From Pseudonocardia terrae (GTDB lineage: Bacteria > Actinomycetota > Actinomycetes > Mycobacteriales > Pseudonocardiaceae): DNA of 64,000 nucleotides. Position 1 is the stretch's first letter, and every line of letters starts with the position of its first letter. Below, one piece after another: positions 17,210 to 26,944 of the stretch. The stretch lies in contig NZ_JAJTTE010000008.1 in NCBI RefSeq assembly GCF_021343995.1, forward strand, positions 1 through 64,000, written 5' to 3'. The notes under the pieces are model-generated. The model was given only the letters and a program-made list of their open reading frames with translations. It was not told where the DNA came from and searched no databases. A program made the translations under genes and the position numbers.

Positions 17210-20200
17210 TCAGGCAGTCACCGCGACCGGGGCCGCCAGCTCCTTCACCAGCGCCGTCAGCCAGTCGAGCAGCTCGGTGTCGCGCAGCGCCGCCCCGCCG
17301 ATCCGGTTGCCGGCCGCCGGCTTCGGCACGGAGACGAGCCGCGCCGCCGCCTTGTACTGCCCCTTGGGGTGCAGCCGCTTGAACCGCATCTGCTTGGACT
17401 CGGGCAGCTCGACCGGACCGATCCGGATCTGCGTGCCCGCCCCGGCCACCTCGCCGATGCCCAGCTCGCGGCACAGCTGCCGGAACCGCGCGACCGCGAG
17501 CAGGTTGAGCACCGGTTGCGGCGGCTCGCCGTACCGGTCCTTCAGCTCCTCGACGATCGCCTCCAGCGCCGCCTCGTCGGCCGCCTCGGCGATCTTCCGG
17601 TAGGCCTCGAGGCGCAGCCGCTCGCCGTCGACGTAGTCGTGCGGGACGTGCGCGTCGACCGGCAGGTCCACCCGCACCTCGGCCAGCGGCTCCGGCTCCT
17701 CCTCGCCCGGCCCGCCGCCGGCCTGCTGGCGGAAGGCCGCGACGGCCTCGCCGACCAGCCGGATGTACAGGTCGAACCCGACACCCGCGATGTGGCCGGA
17801 CTGCTCGGCGCCCAGGATGTTGCCCGCGCCGCGGATCTCCAGGTCCTTCATCGCGACGGCCGCGCCCGAGCCCAGCTCGGAGTGCTGCGCGATCGTGGCG
17901 AGCCGGTCGTGCGCGGTCTCGGTGAGCGGGTGCTCGGGCGGGAACAGGAAGTAGGCGTAGCCGCGCTCGCGGCCACGGCCGACGCGCCCGCGCAGCTGGT
18001 GCAGCTGGGAGAGGCCCAGCGTGTCCGACCGCTCGACGATCAGCGTGTTGGCGTTGGAGATGTCCAGGCCGTTCTCGACGATCGTCGTGCAGACCAGGAC
18101 GTCGAACTCGCGGTGCCAGAAGGCGTTGACGGTCCGCTCCAGCACGTCCTCGTTCATCTGCCCGTGCGCGACGCCGACGCGCGCCTCGGGCACCAGCTCC
18201 TGCACCTTCCGCGCGGCCTTGTCGATGGTCGACACGCGGTTGTGCACGTAGAACACCTGGCCGTCGCGCAGCAGCTCGCGCCGGATCGCGGCGGCGGCCT
18301 GCTTGTCGTCATAGGCGCCGACGTAGGTCAGCGTGGGGTGCCGGTCCTCGGGCGGGGTGGTGATCGTGGACATCTCGCGGATGCCCGCGAGGCTCATCTC
18401 CAGCGTCCGCGGGATCGGCGTCGCCGACAGCGTGAGCACGTCGACGTGGGTGCGCAGGGCGGTGATGTGCTCCTTGTGCTCCACACCGAAGCGCTGCTCC
18501 TCGTCGACGATCACGAGGCCGAGGTCCTTCCACCGGATCCCGGTCTGCAGCAGCCGGTGCGTCCCGACGACCACGTCGACGGTCCCCTCGGCCAGCCCCT
18601 CGATCGTCTCCTTGGCCTCGCCCGCGTCGGTGAACCGGGACAGCCCCTTCACCGTCACCGGGAAGGCGCGCATGCGGTCGGCGAAGGTCTGCAGGTGCTG
18701 GGTGGCCAGCAGCGTGGTCGGTACGAGCACCGCGACCTGCTTGCCGTCCTGCACCGCCTTGAACGCCGCGCGGACGGCGATCTCGGTCTTGCCGAAGCCG
18801 ACGTCGCCGGAGATCACCCGGTCCATGGGCACCGGCCGCTCCATGTCCCGCTTGACCTCGTCGATCGCGGCGAGCTGGTCGGGCGTCTCGGTGTAGGGGA
18901 AGGCGTCCTCGAGCTCGCGCTGCCACGGCGTGTCCGCGCCGAAGGCGTGGCCGGGCGACGACTGCCGCGCCGCGTAGAGCTGCACCAGGCCGGCCGCGAT
19001 GTCCCGGACGGCCTTGCGCGCGCGGCCCTTGGTCTTGGCCCAGTCCGCGCCGCCGAGCTTGTTCAGCGAGGGCTGCTCGCCGCCGACGTACCGGCTGATC
19101 TCGTCGAGCGCGTCCGTCGGCACGAACAGCCGGTCCGCGGGCTGGCCACGCTTGCTCGAGGCGTACTCCAGGACCAGGTACTCCCGGGTGGCGCCCTGCA
19201 CCGTGCGCTCGCGCATCTCGACGAACCGGCCGATGCCGTGCTGGTTGTGCACCACGTGGTCGCCGGGCTGCAGCGCGGCGAGGTCGACGGCGTTGCGACG
19301 ACGGGCGGGCATCTTCCGCGTGGTCGTGTCCAGGCCGGCGCGGGTACCGGTCAGGTCCGCCTCGGACAGCAGCACCAGGCCGATCTCCGGCGCGGTGAAG
19401 CCGTCGGCGATCCGCCCGCAGGTGACCGTGACCAGGCCCTTCTCGGGGGCGTCGGTGAGCCCCTCGATCAGCGTGGCGGGCACCTCGGCCTCACCGAGCT
19501 GCTCCAGGCTCCGCTGTGCTGTGCCCTGGCCCGCGACGACCAGGACCGCTGCCCCGCCGGCCGCCGTGTGCGCCCGCAGGTCGACGAGTGCACGGTCGGT
19601 GTCGCCCCGGTAGGACTCGATCTCGTGCATGCCGGGCACCACGGCGTCGTCGGCCCCGGAGAGCAGCGGGGACAGGCTGACGACGGCCCGGCCGGTCGCG
19701 GTGGCGTGCTCGAGGACCTCGGTGAGGTCCCGGTAGGCCGAGGCGCCGACGTCGATCGGGGCCGTGCCGCCGGTGCCCGCGGCGAGCCAGCTGGCCTCGA
19801 GGAACTCCTGCCCGGTGCGGACGAGGTCGTGGCTGCGCGTGCGGACGCGCTCGGGGTCGGCGACCAGCACGCGGGAACGCGCGGGCAGCAGGTCGGTGAG
19901 CAGCTGCAGCTCCCCGCCGACCAGGGCCGGGATCAGCGACTCCATGCCCTCCGCCGGGATGCCCTCGGCGAGGTGCTCCAGGAGCTCGCGCAGCTGCGGG
20001 TTGTTCTCGTGCTCGCGGGCCAGCGCGGCGGCCCGCTCGCGGACCGGCCCGGTGAGCAGCAGCTCGCGGCAGGCCGGCGCGACGACCTCGGTGACCGCCG
20101 GTTCGTCCATCGACCGCTGGTCGGCGACGGAGAAGGCGCGCAGCTCGGAGACCTCGTCGCCCCAGAACTCGATGCGGACGGGGTGGTCGGCGGTCGGCAC

Positions 20201-20773
20201 GAACAGGTCGAGGATGCCGCCGCGAACGGCGAACTCACCGCGCGCGGTGACCATCTCGACGCGGGTGTAGGCCAGCTCGACCAGCCGCTCCAGCAGCTGC
20301 TCGAACTCGTACTCGGTGCCGACCCGCAGCGTGATCGGGTCGAGGGTGCCCAGCCCGGGCGCCACCGGCTGGATCAGGCTGCGTGCCGCCGCGGCGACGA
20401 GCCGGGGCGGGTTCTCCGAGCCCAGGGCCCGGAACAGGGTGAGCCGGCGGCCGACGGTGTCGGGGCGCGGGGAGAGCCGCTCGTGCGGCAGGGTCTCCCA
20501 GCTCGGCAGCACGGCCACCGCGGCCGGGTCGATCAGCTCGGTCGCGGCCGCGGCCAGCTCCTCGGCCTCGCGGTCGGTGGCGGTCACGGCCAGGACCGTG
20601 CCGTCGGCGGCCAGGCCCGCGGCCAGGAAGGGCCGCAACGCGGCGGGGCCCTCCGCGCGCACGGCGGGTGTGTCGGCCGTGCGGGTGTCGACCGCGCGGG
20701 CGGCGTCGAGCGCCGCACCCAGGCCGGGGTCGGAGAGGGCGGCGGTGAGCAGACCGGACAGTGGTGCGGCCAC
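17210..20773 (-). CDS. mfd: Transcription-repair coupling factor Mfd
   Basis: A 1187-residue ATP-dependent DNA translocase that removes stalled RNA polymerase and recruits UvrA to the lesion. In order: UvrB-like N-terminal module ([21 protein letters not shown]), RNA polymerase interaction domain ([16 protein letters not shown], about 490), helicase lobe 1 with Walker [17 protein letters not shown] (about 655) and the DEEQ box in [10 protein letters not shown] (about 757), [13 protein letters not shown], lobe 2 with [10 protein letters not shown] and [18 protein letters not shown], and the C-terminal regulatory TRCF domain. The GTG at 20771-20773 follows GAGGAG; an upstream extension has no homology. 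Length is normal for the family. It ends 77 bp before the histidine kinase gene. Confidence 0.98.
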   Translation of the reverse strand: MAAPLSGLLTAALSDPGLGAALDAARAVDTRTADTPAVRAEGPAALRPFLAAGLAADGTVLAVTATDREAEELAAAATELIDPAAVAVLPSWETLPHERLSPRPDTVGRRLTLFRALGSENPPRLVAAAARSLIQPVAPGLGTLDPITLRVGTEYEFEQLLERLVELAYTRVEMVTARGEFAVRGGILDLFVPTADHPVRIEFWGDEVSELRAFSVADQRSMDEPAVTEVVAPACRELLLTGPVRERAAALAREHENNPQLRELLEHLAEGIPAEGMESLIPALVGGELQLLTDLLPARSRVLVADPERVRTRSHDLVRTGQEFLEASWLAAGTGGTAPIDVGASAYRDLTEVLEHATATGRAVVSLSPLLSGADDAVVPGMHEIESYRGDTDRALVDLRAHTAAGGAAVLVVAGQGTAQRSLEQLGEAEVPATLIEGLTDAPEKGLVTVTCGRIADGFTAPEIGLVLLSEADLTGTRAGLDTTTRKMPARRRNAVDLAALQPGDHVVHNQHGIGRFVEMRERTVQGATREYLVLEYASSKRGQPADRLFVPTDALDEISRYVGGEQPSLNKLGGADWAKTKGRARKAVRDIAAGLVQLYAARQSSPGHAFGADTPWQRELEDAFPYTETPDQLAAIDEVKRDMERPVPMDRVISGDVGFGKTEIAVRAAFKAVQDGKQVAVLVPTTLLATQHLQTFADRMRAFPVTVKGLSRFTDAGEAKETIEGLAEGTVDVVVGTHRLLQTGIRWKDLGLVIVDEEQRFGVEHKEHITALRTHVDVLTLSATPIPRTLEMSLAGIREMSTITTPPEDRHPTLTYVGAYDDKQAAAAIRRELLRDGQVFYVHNRVSTIDKAARKVQELVPEARVGVAHGQMNEDVLERTVNAFWHREFDVLVCTTIVENGLDISNANTLIVERSDTLGLSQLHQLRGRVGRGRERGYAYFLFPPEHPLTETAHDRLATIAQHSELGSGAAVAMKDLEIRGAGNILGAEQSGHIAGVGFDLYIRLVGEAVAAFRQQAGGGPGEEEPEPLAEVRVDLPVDAHVPHDYVDGERLRLEAYRKIAEAADEAALEAIVEELKDRYGEPPQPVLNLLAVARFRQLCRELGIGEVAGAGTQIRIGPVELPESKQMRFKRLHPKGQYKAAARLVSVPKPAAGNRIGGAALRDTELLDWLTALVKELAAPVAVTA

Positions 20774-20900
20774 GGGACTCCTCGGGAGGGCATGCGGACA
20801 GACCCCTGCCCGGGTCGGGTGCCCGTACGGGGGTCGTTGAGTGACGACGATACGCCCGCCCGATTTCTTCCCCGCAGGTCGGCACGTCCCGCGCCACCGC

Positions 20901-20940
20901 GGCACTCCCGGGGCGTCGCCTCCGGACGCCCGGGAGTGCC
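20901..20940 (-). terminator. Strong hairpin after the S41 protease gene
   Basis: GGCACTCCCGGG-GCGTC at 20901-20917 pairs with GACGCCCGGGAGTGCC at 20925-20940, leaving a 7-nt loop and one bulged G. It lies 11 bp past the stop of the minus-strand protease gene and before mfd. No U-tract follows, which is common for high-GC actinobacterial terminators. Confidence 0.7.
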
Positions 20941-20950
20941 GGCTCGCGGG

Positions 20951-23900
20951 TCAGGGGCGCGGCGGCAGCACCGGCTTGGCCCTGCTCGGGCGGGTCGCGG
21001 GGTCGGGTGGGCCCACCGGCGGCGAGGTCTGCAGCGCCTCCAGGGCGATCCGGACCGCCGTCTCCAGCTGCGGGTCCCGGCCGGCGACCCAGTCCTGGGG
21101 CCGCACGACGACCTCGACGTCCGGGTCCACGCCGTGGTTCTCCACGGACCAGTGCAGGTCGTCGAACCAGAACGAGTAGCGCGGCTGGGTCACGCGGGTG
21201 CCGTCGACCAGCGAGTAGCGGCTGTCGATGCCGATCACGCCGCCCCAGGTCCGGACGCCGACCACCGGGCCCAGGCCCATCCGCTTGAACGCGGCGGTCA
21301 CGATGTCTCCGTCCGAGCCGGCGTGCTCGTCGACCACGGCCACGATCGGCCCGCGCGGCGCCCCCTCCGGGTAGGTGGCGGGCGCGCCGTGCCGCACGAC
21401 GTCCCACCCGATCACCCTGCGCGCCAGCTTCTCGATCACCAGCTGGGACGTGTGCCCGCCGGAGTTGCCGCGGACGTCGAGCACCAGCCCGTCCCGCCGG
21501 GCCTCCCGGGCGAAGTCGCGGTGCAGCTGGGCCCAGCCCGAGGCGACCATGTCCGGCACGTGCAGGTAGCCGAGCCGGCCGTCGGAGCGGTCGGCCACGA
21601 ACGCCCGCCGCCCCGCGACCCAGTCGTGGTAGCGCAGGGTCGCGTCCGTGCCGAGGGGCCGCACGACGACCCGGCGCACCTCCCCCGGGACCGTCCGGAT
21701 CGTCAGCTCGGTCAGCGTGCCCGCGGTGCCCACGAGCAGCGGGGCCGGACCGAGCTCCGGGTCGACCGGCCGGCCGCCGACCTCGAGCAGCACGTCGCCC
21801 TCCCGGACGTCGACGCCCGGGTCGGACAGCGGGCTGCGCGCGCTGGGCGCCGAGGTCTCCGGCGGGAGCACCCGAGCGATCCGCCAGCCGCCGTCGCCGT
21901 CCGGCTCCAAATCCGCGCCGAGCACGCCGGGCCGGCCCGTCCAGTCCCCGCCCGCGCCGCGGCCCACCACGTACGCGTGCGACGAGCCCAGCTCGCCCTG
22001 GACCTCGTAGAGCAGGTCCACCAGGTCGTCCGCGCTGCCGACCGCGTCGACCAGCGGCCGGTACCGCTCCAGCTCGGCGGCCCAGTCGACGCCGGCCATG
22101 TCCTCGATCCAGAAGTGGTCCCGCATCAGTCGGCCCGCCTCGTCGAACATCTGGCGCCACTCGGCGGCCGGGTCGATCGTCACGGAGATGCGCCGGACGT
22201 CGATCTCGAACTCGTCCGCGTCGCCCTCCGACGGTGCCGACGACCCGGAGCGGTCCGGGCGCAGCAGGCGCAGCGTCCGGCCGTCCCGCACGACGAGCCG
22301 GTTGCCGTCGCCGCTGACCGCGTAGCCGTCGGCCGGGTCGGCGATGGTGTCGACCTTGCGCTTCTTCAGGTCGTAGCGCTCGAGGACCGGGCGCGGGTCG
22401 TCGCCGCCGTGCCGGCCCTCGCCGAGCACACCGGTGACCGGCACCCACAGCCAGAGCAGGCAGTCCTTTGCGGCGCCGAGCGCGCGGTAGCGGCCCTCGG
22501 GGACCGGGATCGGGACGACGCGGGCGGTCAGGCCCTCGACGTCGATCACCGTCTCGGGCGGGACGTCCTTCTTCCCGTCCTTCGCGGCGTCGTCCGCCGC
22601 CTCGCCGGCCCTCTCCAGGGCCTTCTCCGCGGCCTTCTCCGCGGCCTTCTCGGCGGCCCTCTCGGCGGCCTCGGCCTCGTCGCTGCTCTCCGGGGCCGGC
22701 AGGTCCTCCGGCTCCTCGTCGGCGGCGGAGACGGGGCGGCCGTCCGGCCCCGCGCCGAACGGCGACGGCGTGCGGGCCGCCAACGGCACCAGGAACGGGC
22801 GCCAGGAGGCCGGGAAGGTGAGGTCGAAGGAGTGCTCGTCGTAGATCGGGTCGAAGCTGCGGCGCGAGAGGAAGGCCAGGTACCTCCCGTCGTCCGTGAA
22901 CACCGGGTCGGTGTCGACGAACCGCGGCTCGGTGACCGCGACGAGGGTGTCGGGCCGGTCCCCCTCGGCCAGCTGCACGAGCATGATCCGACTGAGCTCG
23001 GGCTCCACCGGGTCCTCGTAGGCCAGCCAGCGGGAGTCCGGGGAGAAGGCCAGCCCGGCGATCTCCCCCGCCGCCCCGCGGGCCGGCTCGCGCAGGGCGC
23101 CGGTGGCGGTGTCGAGCAGGAGGAGCCGGCCGTCGTGCGTGGCGAGCGCGGCGAGCGAGCCGTCCGGCGAGGGCTCCAGCTCCAGCACCCGGCCGAGCTC
23201 ACCCGAGCCGTACCGGACGAGCGCGGTCGCGCCGTCGGCGTGCGGATCGAGCGGGGAGATCGCGACGGCGTCCTCGCCGGTGGCGTCGTCGACCCAGATC
23301 GCGCGGTCCGCACCGAGGGGCTGGGCCATCCGCGCCCGGACGCCCGGCTCGGCGAGCAGGGTGCGGGCCGGGCCGTCGCGGTGCGTGAGGCGGTGCACCG
23401 TGCCTCGGACGCCCACGATGCTCGCGCGCCCGGTCCGGTCCGGGTACGCGCCACCGACCCAGGCGGCGGTGGTGATCCGGTGCGGCTCGCGGTCGGTCCG
23501 GGGGCCACCGAGCCGGATCTCGAGGCGGCGCGGCCCGCTGTCGTCGGCGGGATCGAGCGACTCGACGAGGTACAGCTCGCCCGCGGACTCGTAGACCACG
23601 CGGCTGCCGTCCGTGGTGGCGTGCCGGGCGTAGAAGGCGGACGCGCCCTCGCCGCCGTGGTCCGTGTGCCGGCGCAGGTCGCCGAGGCCCGCGCGGTCCA
23701 CCGAGTACAGGTTGCCCCAGCCCTCGTGGTCGGAGAGGAACGCGATGCGGTCGCCGACCAGCATCGGGGCGTCGAGCTGGCCCTCGAGCTCGGCGAGGAT
23801 CCGGCGGAACTCACCGCTGCCCTCGGGGTCCCACCAGAGCGTGCCGGCCGTGCCGCCGCGGTAGCGCTTCCACCAGGCCATGTCGCGGGCCATGGTGCGG

Positions 23901-24340
23901 CCCACGAGCACCCCGGGGTCGCCCTGCGCGACCGCCGACACCGGCCCGTAGTCCAGTCGCCGGGGCCGCCCGCCCTGCGCCGGGACCGTGTACGCCCAGG
24001 TGTTGGCGCCGGTGTGCTCCCCGATCGCGGAGACCGCGAGCACCTGCCCGTCCGCGGTCCAGCCGGCCAGCCGGGTGCGCACGTCCCCCCAGAACGTGAG
24101 GCGCCGGGCGGCGCCGCCCTCCGCGTCGGCGACCCGGACCTCGGGCGCCCCGTCCTTCCACGACGTCCAGGCGACCAGCGTGCCGTCCGGCGAGAACCGG
24201 GGCCGGGCGGCCGGGACGTCGTCGGCGGTCAGGCGGACGGCGCGGCCCCCGGCGAGCGGGGCGGTCCAGACGTCGTCCTCGGCGACGAACACGACCGTGT
24301 CGCCGGCGAGATGGGGGAAGCGGAGGTAACTGCGGGACAC
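20951..24340 (-). CDS. Tricorn-like S41 protease with beta-propellers and PDZ domain
   Basis: A 1129-residue homologue of tricorn protease, which cuts peptides released by other proteases. The first about 300 residues form a propeller of WD-like blades (FPHLAGDTVVFVAEDDVWTAPL, RFSPDGTLVAWTS), a second propeller runs to about 660, then a C1/PDZ region (VREGDVLLEVGGRPVDPELG) and the S41 core: LGYLHVPDM, LVLDVRGNSGG and the nucleophile Ser near 1009 in EHAGSDGDI, followed by GGVIGI. At about 553-587 there is an unusual insert of repeated Ala-Glu-Lys units, probably a solvent-exposed helix between propeller blades. No signal peptide, so cytoplasmic. The GTG start is 6 nt after a TACGGT -10 box. 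Confidence 0.93.
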   Translation of the reverse strand: MSRSYLRFPHLAGDTVVFVAEDDVWTAPLAGGRAVRLTADDVPAARPRFSPDGTLVAWTSWKDGAPEVRVADAEGGAARRLTFWGDVRTRLAGWTADGQVLAVSAIGEHTGANTWAYTVPAQGGRPRRLDYGPVSAVAQGDPGVLVGRTMARDMAWWKRYRGGTAGTLWWDPEGSGEFRRILAELEGQLDAPMLVGDRIAFLSDHEGWGNLYSVDRAGLGDLRRHTDHGGEGASAFYARHATTDGSRVVYESAGELYLVESLDPADDSGPRRLEIRLGGPRTDREPHRITTAAWVGGAYPDRTGRASIVGVRGTVHRLTHRDGPARTLLAEPGVRARMAQPLGADRAIWVDDATGEDAVAISPLDPHADGATALVRYGSGELGRVLELEPSPDGSLAALATHDGRLLLLDTATGALREPARGAAGEIAGLAFSPDSRWLAYEDPVEPELSRIMLVQLAEGDRPDTLVAVTEPRFVDTDPVFTDDGRYLAFLSRRSFDPIYDEHSFDLTFPASWRPFLVPLAARTPSPFGAGPDGRPVSAADEEPEDLPAPESSDEAEAAERAAEKAAEKAAEKALERAGEAADDAAKDGKKDVPPETVIDVEGLTARVVPIPVPEGRYRALGAAKDCLLWLWVPVTGVLGEGRHGGDDPRPVLERYDLKKRKVDTIADPADGYAVSGDGNRLVVRDGRTLRLLRPDRSGSSAPSEGDADEFEIDVRRISVTIDPAAEWRQMFDEAGRLMRDHFWIEDMAGVDWAAELERYRPLVDAVGSADDLVDLLYEVQGELGSSHAYVVGRGAGGDWTGRPGVLGADLEPDGDGGWRIARVLPPETSAPSARSPLSDPGVDVREGDVLLEVGGRPVDPELGPAPLLVGTAGTLTELTIRTVPGEVRRVVVRPLGTDATLRYHDWVAGRRAFVADRSDGRLGYLHVPDMVASGWAQLHRDFAREARRDGLVLDVRGNSGGHTSQLVIEKLARRVIGWDVVRHGAPATYPEGAPRGPIVAVVDEHAGSDGDIVTAAFKRMGLGPVVGVRTWGGVIGIDSRYSLVDGTRVTQPRYSFWFDDLHWSVENHGVDPDVEVVVRPQDWVAGRDPQLETAVRIALEALQTSPPVGPPDPATRPSRAKPVLPPRP

Positions 24341-24346
24341 GGCGCC

Positions 24347-24352
24347 ACCGTA
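24347..24352 (-). promoter_or_regulatory. -10 box of a leaderless promoter (S41 protease)
   Basis: Read on the minus strand, TACGGT ends 6 nt before the GTG at 24338-24340. It forms a divergent promoter region of about 140 bp with the ABC transporter gene. Confidence 0.5.
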
Positions 24353-24466
24353 ACCGTCGGGTCCGACAGGACCCGGCGACGGCGGCCGGGCGGGCGGGTA
24401 TCCGGCGACCCACCCGAGGGATCAGCGCGAAACGGGCAGATCGTGCACCGGCTCCACGAGATCGAC

Positions 24467-24472
24467 TAGGGT
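24467..24472 (+). promoter_or_regulatory. -10 box of a leaderless promoter (ABC exporter operon)
   Basis: TAGGGT ends 8 nt before the GTG at 24481, with no ribosome binding site in between. The same TAGGGT-GTG layout recurs before the M20 peptidase gene at 41479. Confidence 0.5.
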
Positions 24473-24480
24473 TCGGCCAC

Positions 24481-25368
24481 GTGTTGGAGGTCGGGGGACT
24501 CGAGAAGCGGTTCGGGCGGCGCACGGCGCTGGCCGGGGTCACGTTCGACGTGCGGCCCGGCGAGGTGTTCGGGTTCGTCGGGAGCAACGGCGCGGGCAAG
24601 ACCACGACGATGCGGATCGTGCTCGGCGTGCTCGCCGCCGACGCCGGCGAGGTGCGGTGGCAGGGGCGGCCCGTCGACGCCGACGTGCGCCGGCGGATCG
24701 GGTACATGCCCGAGGAGCGCGGGCTCTACCCCAAGATGCGGGTCGGCGAGCAGCTCACCTACCTGGCCCGGCTGCACGGCGTGCCCGCCGCCGAGGCGGA
24801 GCGTGCGGTGCGGTCGTGGACCGAGCGGCTCGGCGTGGCCGAGCGGCTGCGCGACGAGGTCCAGAAGCTCTCCCTCGGCAACCAGCAGCGCGTCCAGCTC
24901 GCCGCGGCGCTCGTGCACGCACCCGAGCTGCTGGTGCTCGACGAGCCGTTCTCCGGGCTCGACCCGACGGCGGTGGAGGTGATGAGCGCCGTGCTGCGCG
25001 GCAAGGCCGACGAGGGGGTGCCGGTGATCTTCTCCTCGCACCAGCTCGATCTCGTGGAACGGCTGTGCGACCGGGTGGGCATCATCGCCGCCGGCCGGAT
25101 GGTCGCCGTCGGGACCGTCGAGGAGCTGCGCTCGGGCGGGGTCGAGCGGATCGACGTCGTCGGCCCCGAGTCGGACTGGGCGGCCGGGCTGGCGGGGGTC
25201 ACGGTCGTCGCCCGGGAGGGCCGGCGGACGCGGGTCGAGCTGTCCGGGTCGTCGGACCAGGAGGTACTGGCCGCGGCCCTCGCGGCCGGGCCGGTGCACG
25301 AGTTCGCGCCCTACCGTCCGCCGCTGACCGAGCTCTACCGGGACGTCGTGTCGGGGGGTGCGGCGTGA
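24481..25368 (+). CDS. ABC transporter ATPase, NatA-like
   Basis: A 295-residue ATP-binding subunit. Walker A is GSNGAGKTTTMRI (about 37-49), the signature motif reads LSLGNQQRVQLAAAL (about 132-146), Walker B LLVLDEPFSGLDPTAVEVM, and the switch histidine SSHQLDLVERL. The C-terminal about 80 residues form the extra domain usual in NatA/CcmA-like exporter ATPases. The stop overlaps the GTG of the permease gene by 4 bp (GTGA), so the two products are co-produced and form one ABC-2 exporter. NatA/NatB systems were described as sodium or drug exporters; the substrate here is unknown. The gene appears leaderless. Confidence 0.94.
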   Translation: MLEVGGLEKRFGRRTALAGVTFDVRPGEVFGFVGSNGAGKTTTMRIVLGVLAADAGEVRWQGRPVDADVRRRIGYMPEERGLYPKMRVGEQLTYLARLHGVPAAEAERAVRSWTERLGVAERLRDEVQKLSLGNQQRVQLAAALVHAPELLVLDEPFSGLDPTAVEVMSAVLRGKADEGVPVIFSSHQLDLVERLCDRVGIIAAGRMVAVGTVEELRSGGVERIDVVGPESDWAAGLAGVTVVAREGRRTRVELSGSSDQEVLAAALAAGPVHEFAPYRPPLTELYRDVVSGGAA

Positions 25369-26540
25369 ACGGGCTCTCCCCGGGGCAGGCGGTCGGGCTG
25401 GTCGCGCGCCGCGAGTTCGGCACGCAGGTGCGGTCGCGGAGCTTCGCCGTCGGGATCGTGATCTCCCTGGTGATCTTCGGCATCTACGCGCTGATCTTCC
25501 AGTTCGTCGGCAGCCGGACGTCGTCGGACACGATGGGGGTCACCCCGGCCGCGCAGCCCCTGGTCCCGGCCCTGGAGCAGGCGGCGTCGGCGGCCGGCCG
25601 CACGCTCACGATCCACGAGGTGAACGCCGCCGAGGGCGCGGCGCAGGTGCGGGCCGGGGACCTCGACGCGGTCCTCGACCGTGCCCCCGGGTGGACGTTG
25701 ACCGGGCTCGACGCCGTCGGCACCGAGCTGCAGAACCTGGTGTCCACCGTGGTCCGGCAGACGACCCAGGACGAGGCGCTGCGGGCCGCGGGACAGGACC
25801 CGGCCGCGGTCGCGGCGCAGGGCACGGTCGCGGTCGCGACCCTCGAACCCGACGACCCGGAGCGCGGGCAGCGGCTCGGCCTGGCGATCGTCACGTCCGT
25901 GCTGCTGTTCATGTCGCTGATCGGCTACGGGTCGGCGGTCGCGCAGGGCGTGGTCGAGGAGAAGTCCAGCCGAGTCGTGGAGCTGCTGCTGTCCACGATC
26001 CGGCCGGTGCACCTGCTCACCGGGAAGGTGCTCGGGCTCGGCGCCGTCGGCCTGTTCCAGCTGCTGATCCTGGGTGCGATCGGGGTCGTGGTCGGCAGCG
26101 CCACCGGGCTGCTCAGCGCGCCGTCCGCCGCCGCGCCGGCCCTGGCCGCGGCGGTGGTGTGGTACCTGCTGGGGTTCTTCCTCTACGCCTCGGTCTACGC
26201 GGCGGCGGGTTCGATGGTGTCGCGGCAGGAGGAGCTGCAGTCCCTCGTCGCCCCGATCATGTTCCCGCTGCTGATGCCGTTCGTCTTCGCGGTGTCGGTG
26301 CTGCCCGGGGACCCGCGCAACACCCTCGCCACGGTGCTGTCGTTCGTCCCCTTCTTCGCACCCACGCTGATGCCGGCCCGGCAGGCGCTCGGCGTGGCGG
26401 CCTGGTGGGAGGTGCTGATCGCGGTGGCGCTCACGCTCGCCGCGATCGTCGGGGTCGTGGCCGTCGCGGCCCGGATCTACCGCAACTCGGTCCTGCGCAC
26501 CGGCGCCCGGGTGGGCTGGGCCGAGGCGCTACGGGGCTGA
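25365..26540 (+). CDS. ABC-2 type exporter permease, NatB-like
   Basis: A 391-residue membrane protein. Helix 1 (AVGIVISLVIFGIYALIFQF, about 28-47) is followed by a large extracytoplasmic loop of about 130 residues, then five helices from residue 170 on. The motif VVEEKSSRVVELLLSTIRPVHLLTGKVLG after helix 2 is the conserved cytoplasmic coupling segment of NatB-type ABC-2 permeases. It pairs with the ATPase encoded directly upstream through a 4-bp overlap. An earlier open frame runs through the ATPase gene in another register, but only the GTG at 25365 gives this product. After the stop, 26547-26568 holds two copies of CAGAGCACGGG in tandem. Confidence 0.93.
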   Translation: MNGLSPGQAVGLVARREFGTQVRSRSFAVGIVISLVIFGIYALIFQFVGSRTSSDTMGVTPAAQPLVPALEQAASAAGRTLTIHEVNAAEGAAQVRAGDLDAVLDRAPGWTLTGLDAVGTELQNLVSTVVRQTTQDEALRAAGQDPAAVAAQGTVAVATLEPDDPERGQRLGLAIVTSVLLFMSLIGYGSAVAQGVVEEKSSRVVELLLSTIRPVHLLTGKVLGLGAVGLFQLLILGAIGVVVGSATGLLSAPSAAAPALAAAVVWYLLGFFLYASVYAAAGSMVSRQEELQSLVAPIMFPLLMPFVFAVSVLPGDPRNTLATVLSFVPFFAPTLMPARQALGVAAWWEVLIAVALTLAAIVGVVAVAARIYRNSVLRTGARVGWAEALRG

Positions 26541-26629
26541 GCCGGGGCAGAGCACGGGCAGAGCACGGGACTGAGCACCGGGCAGCAGGGTCCGGGACCG
26601 GGCTGGTGACAAGGGGCGCGCGGCAGCGC

Positions 26630-26899
26630 TCAGCGCGCGTAGCGCTCCTGCGCCCGGGCGCGCGCCTTGGCTGCCTCCACCTCGCGGTCCTTCGGCGGGG
26701 CGGTGGTCACGAGGTCGTCGAGCAGGTGCTGGGTGACGTGCGCGATCTCTGCCACTGCCCGGTCGAACGCCTCCTGGTTGGCCTGCGACGGCCGCGTCGA
26801 CCCGCTGATCTTGCGGACGTACTGCAACGCCGCCGCCTCCACCTCCGACCGGGACGCGGGCGGCTCGAAGTTGTGCAGGGTGCGGATGTTGCGGCACAT
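26630..26899 (-). CDS. DUF2277 family protein
   Basis: An 89-residue cytoplasmic protein that matches the DUF2277 family: it opens MCRNIRTLHNFEPPAS and continues with ALQYVRKISGSTRPSQANQEAF. The family's N-terminal MCRNI motif with a near-terminal Cys is highly conserved, but its role is unknown. The ATG is preceded by GGAGAG. It ends 90 bp from the convergent ABC permease gene and starts 45 bp after the stop of the epimerase gene, so it may be the last gene of the sugar-modification cluster or an independent unit. Confidence 0.92.
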   Translation of the reverse strand: MCRNIRTLHNFEPPASRSEVEAAALQYVRKISGSTRPSQANQEAFDRAVAEIAHVTQHLLDDLVTTAPPKDREVEAAKARARAQERYAR

Positions 26900-26944
26900 G
26901 CTCGCTCTCCGGGGCTCGACGTCGGCACCCGCCGTTGTAGCAGC

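Noticed and set aside
17132-24469. A very long plus-strand open frame opposite mfd and the S41 protease gene
   Set aside because: It is the mirror of strongly biased third-position GC in two well-supported minus-strand genes; its translation has no domain and is Arg/Gly/Val/Leu-rich. Similar long antisense frames opposite enolase, glmU and other genes were dropped for the same reason.
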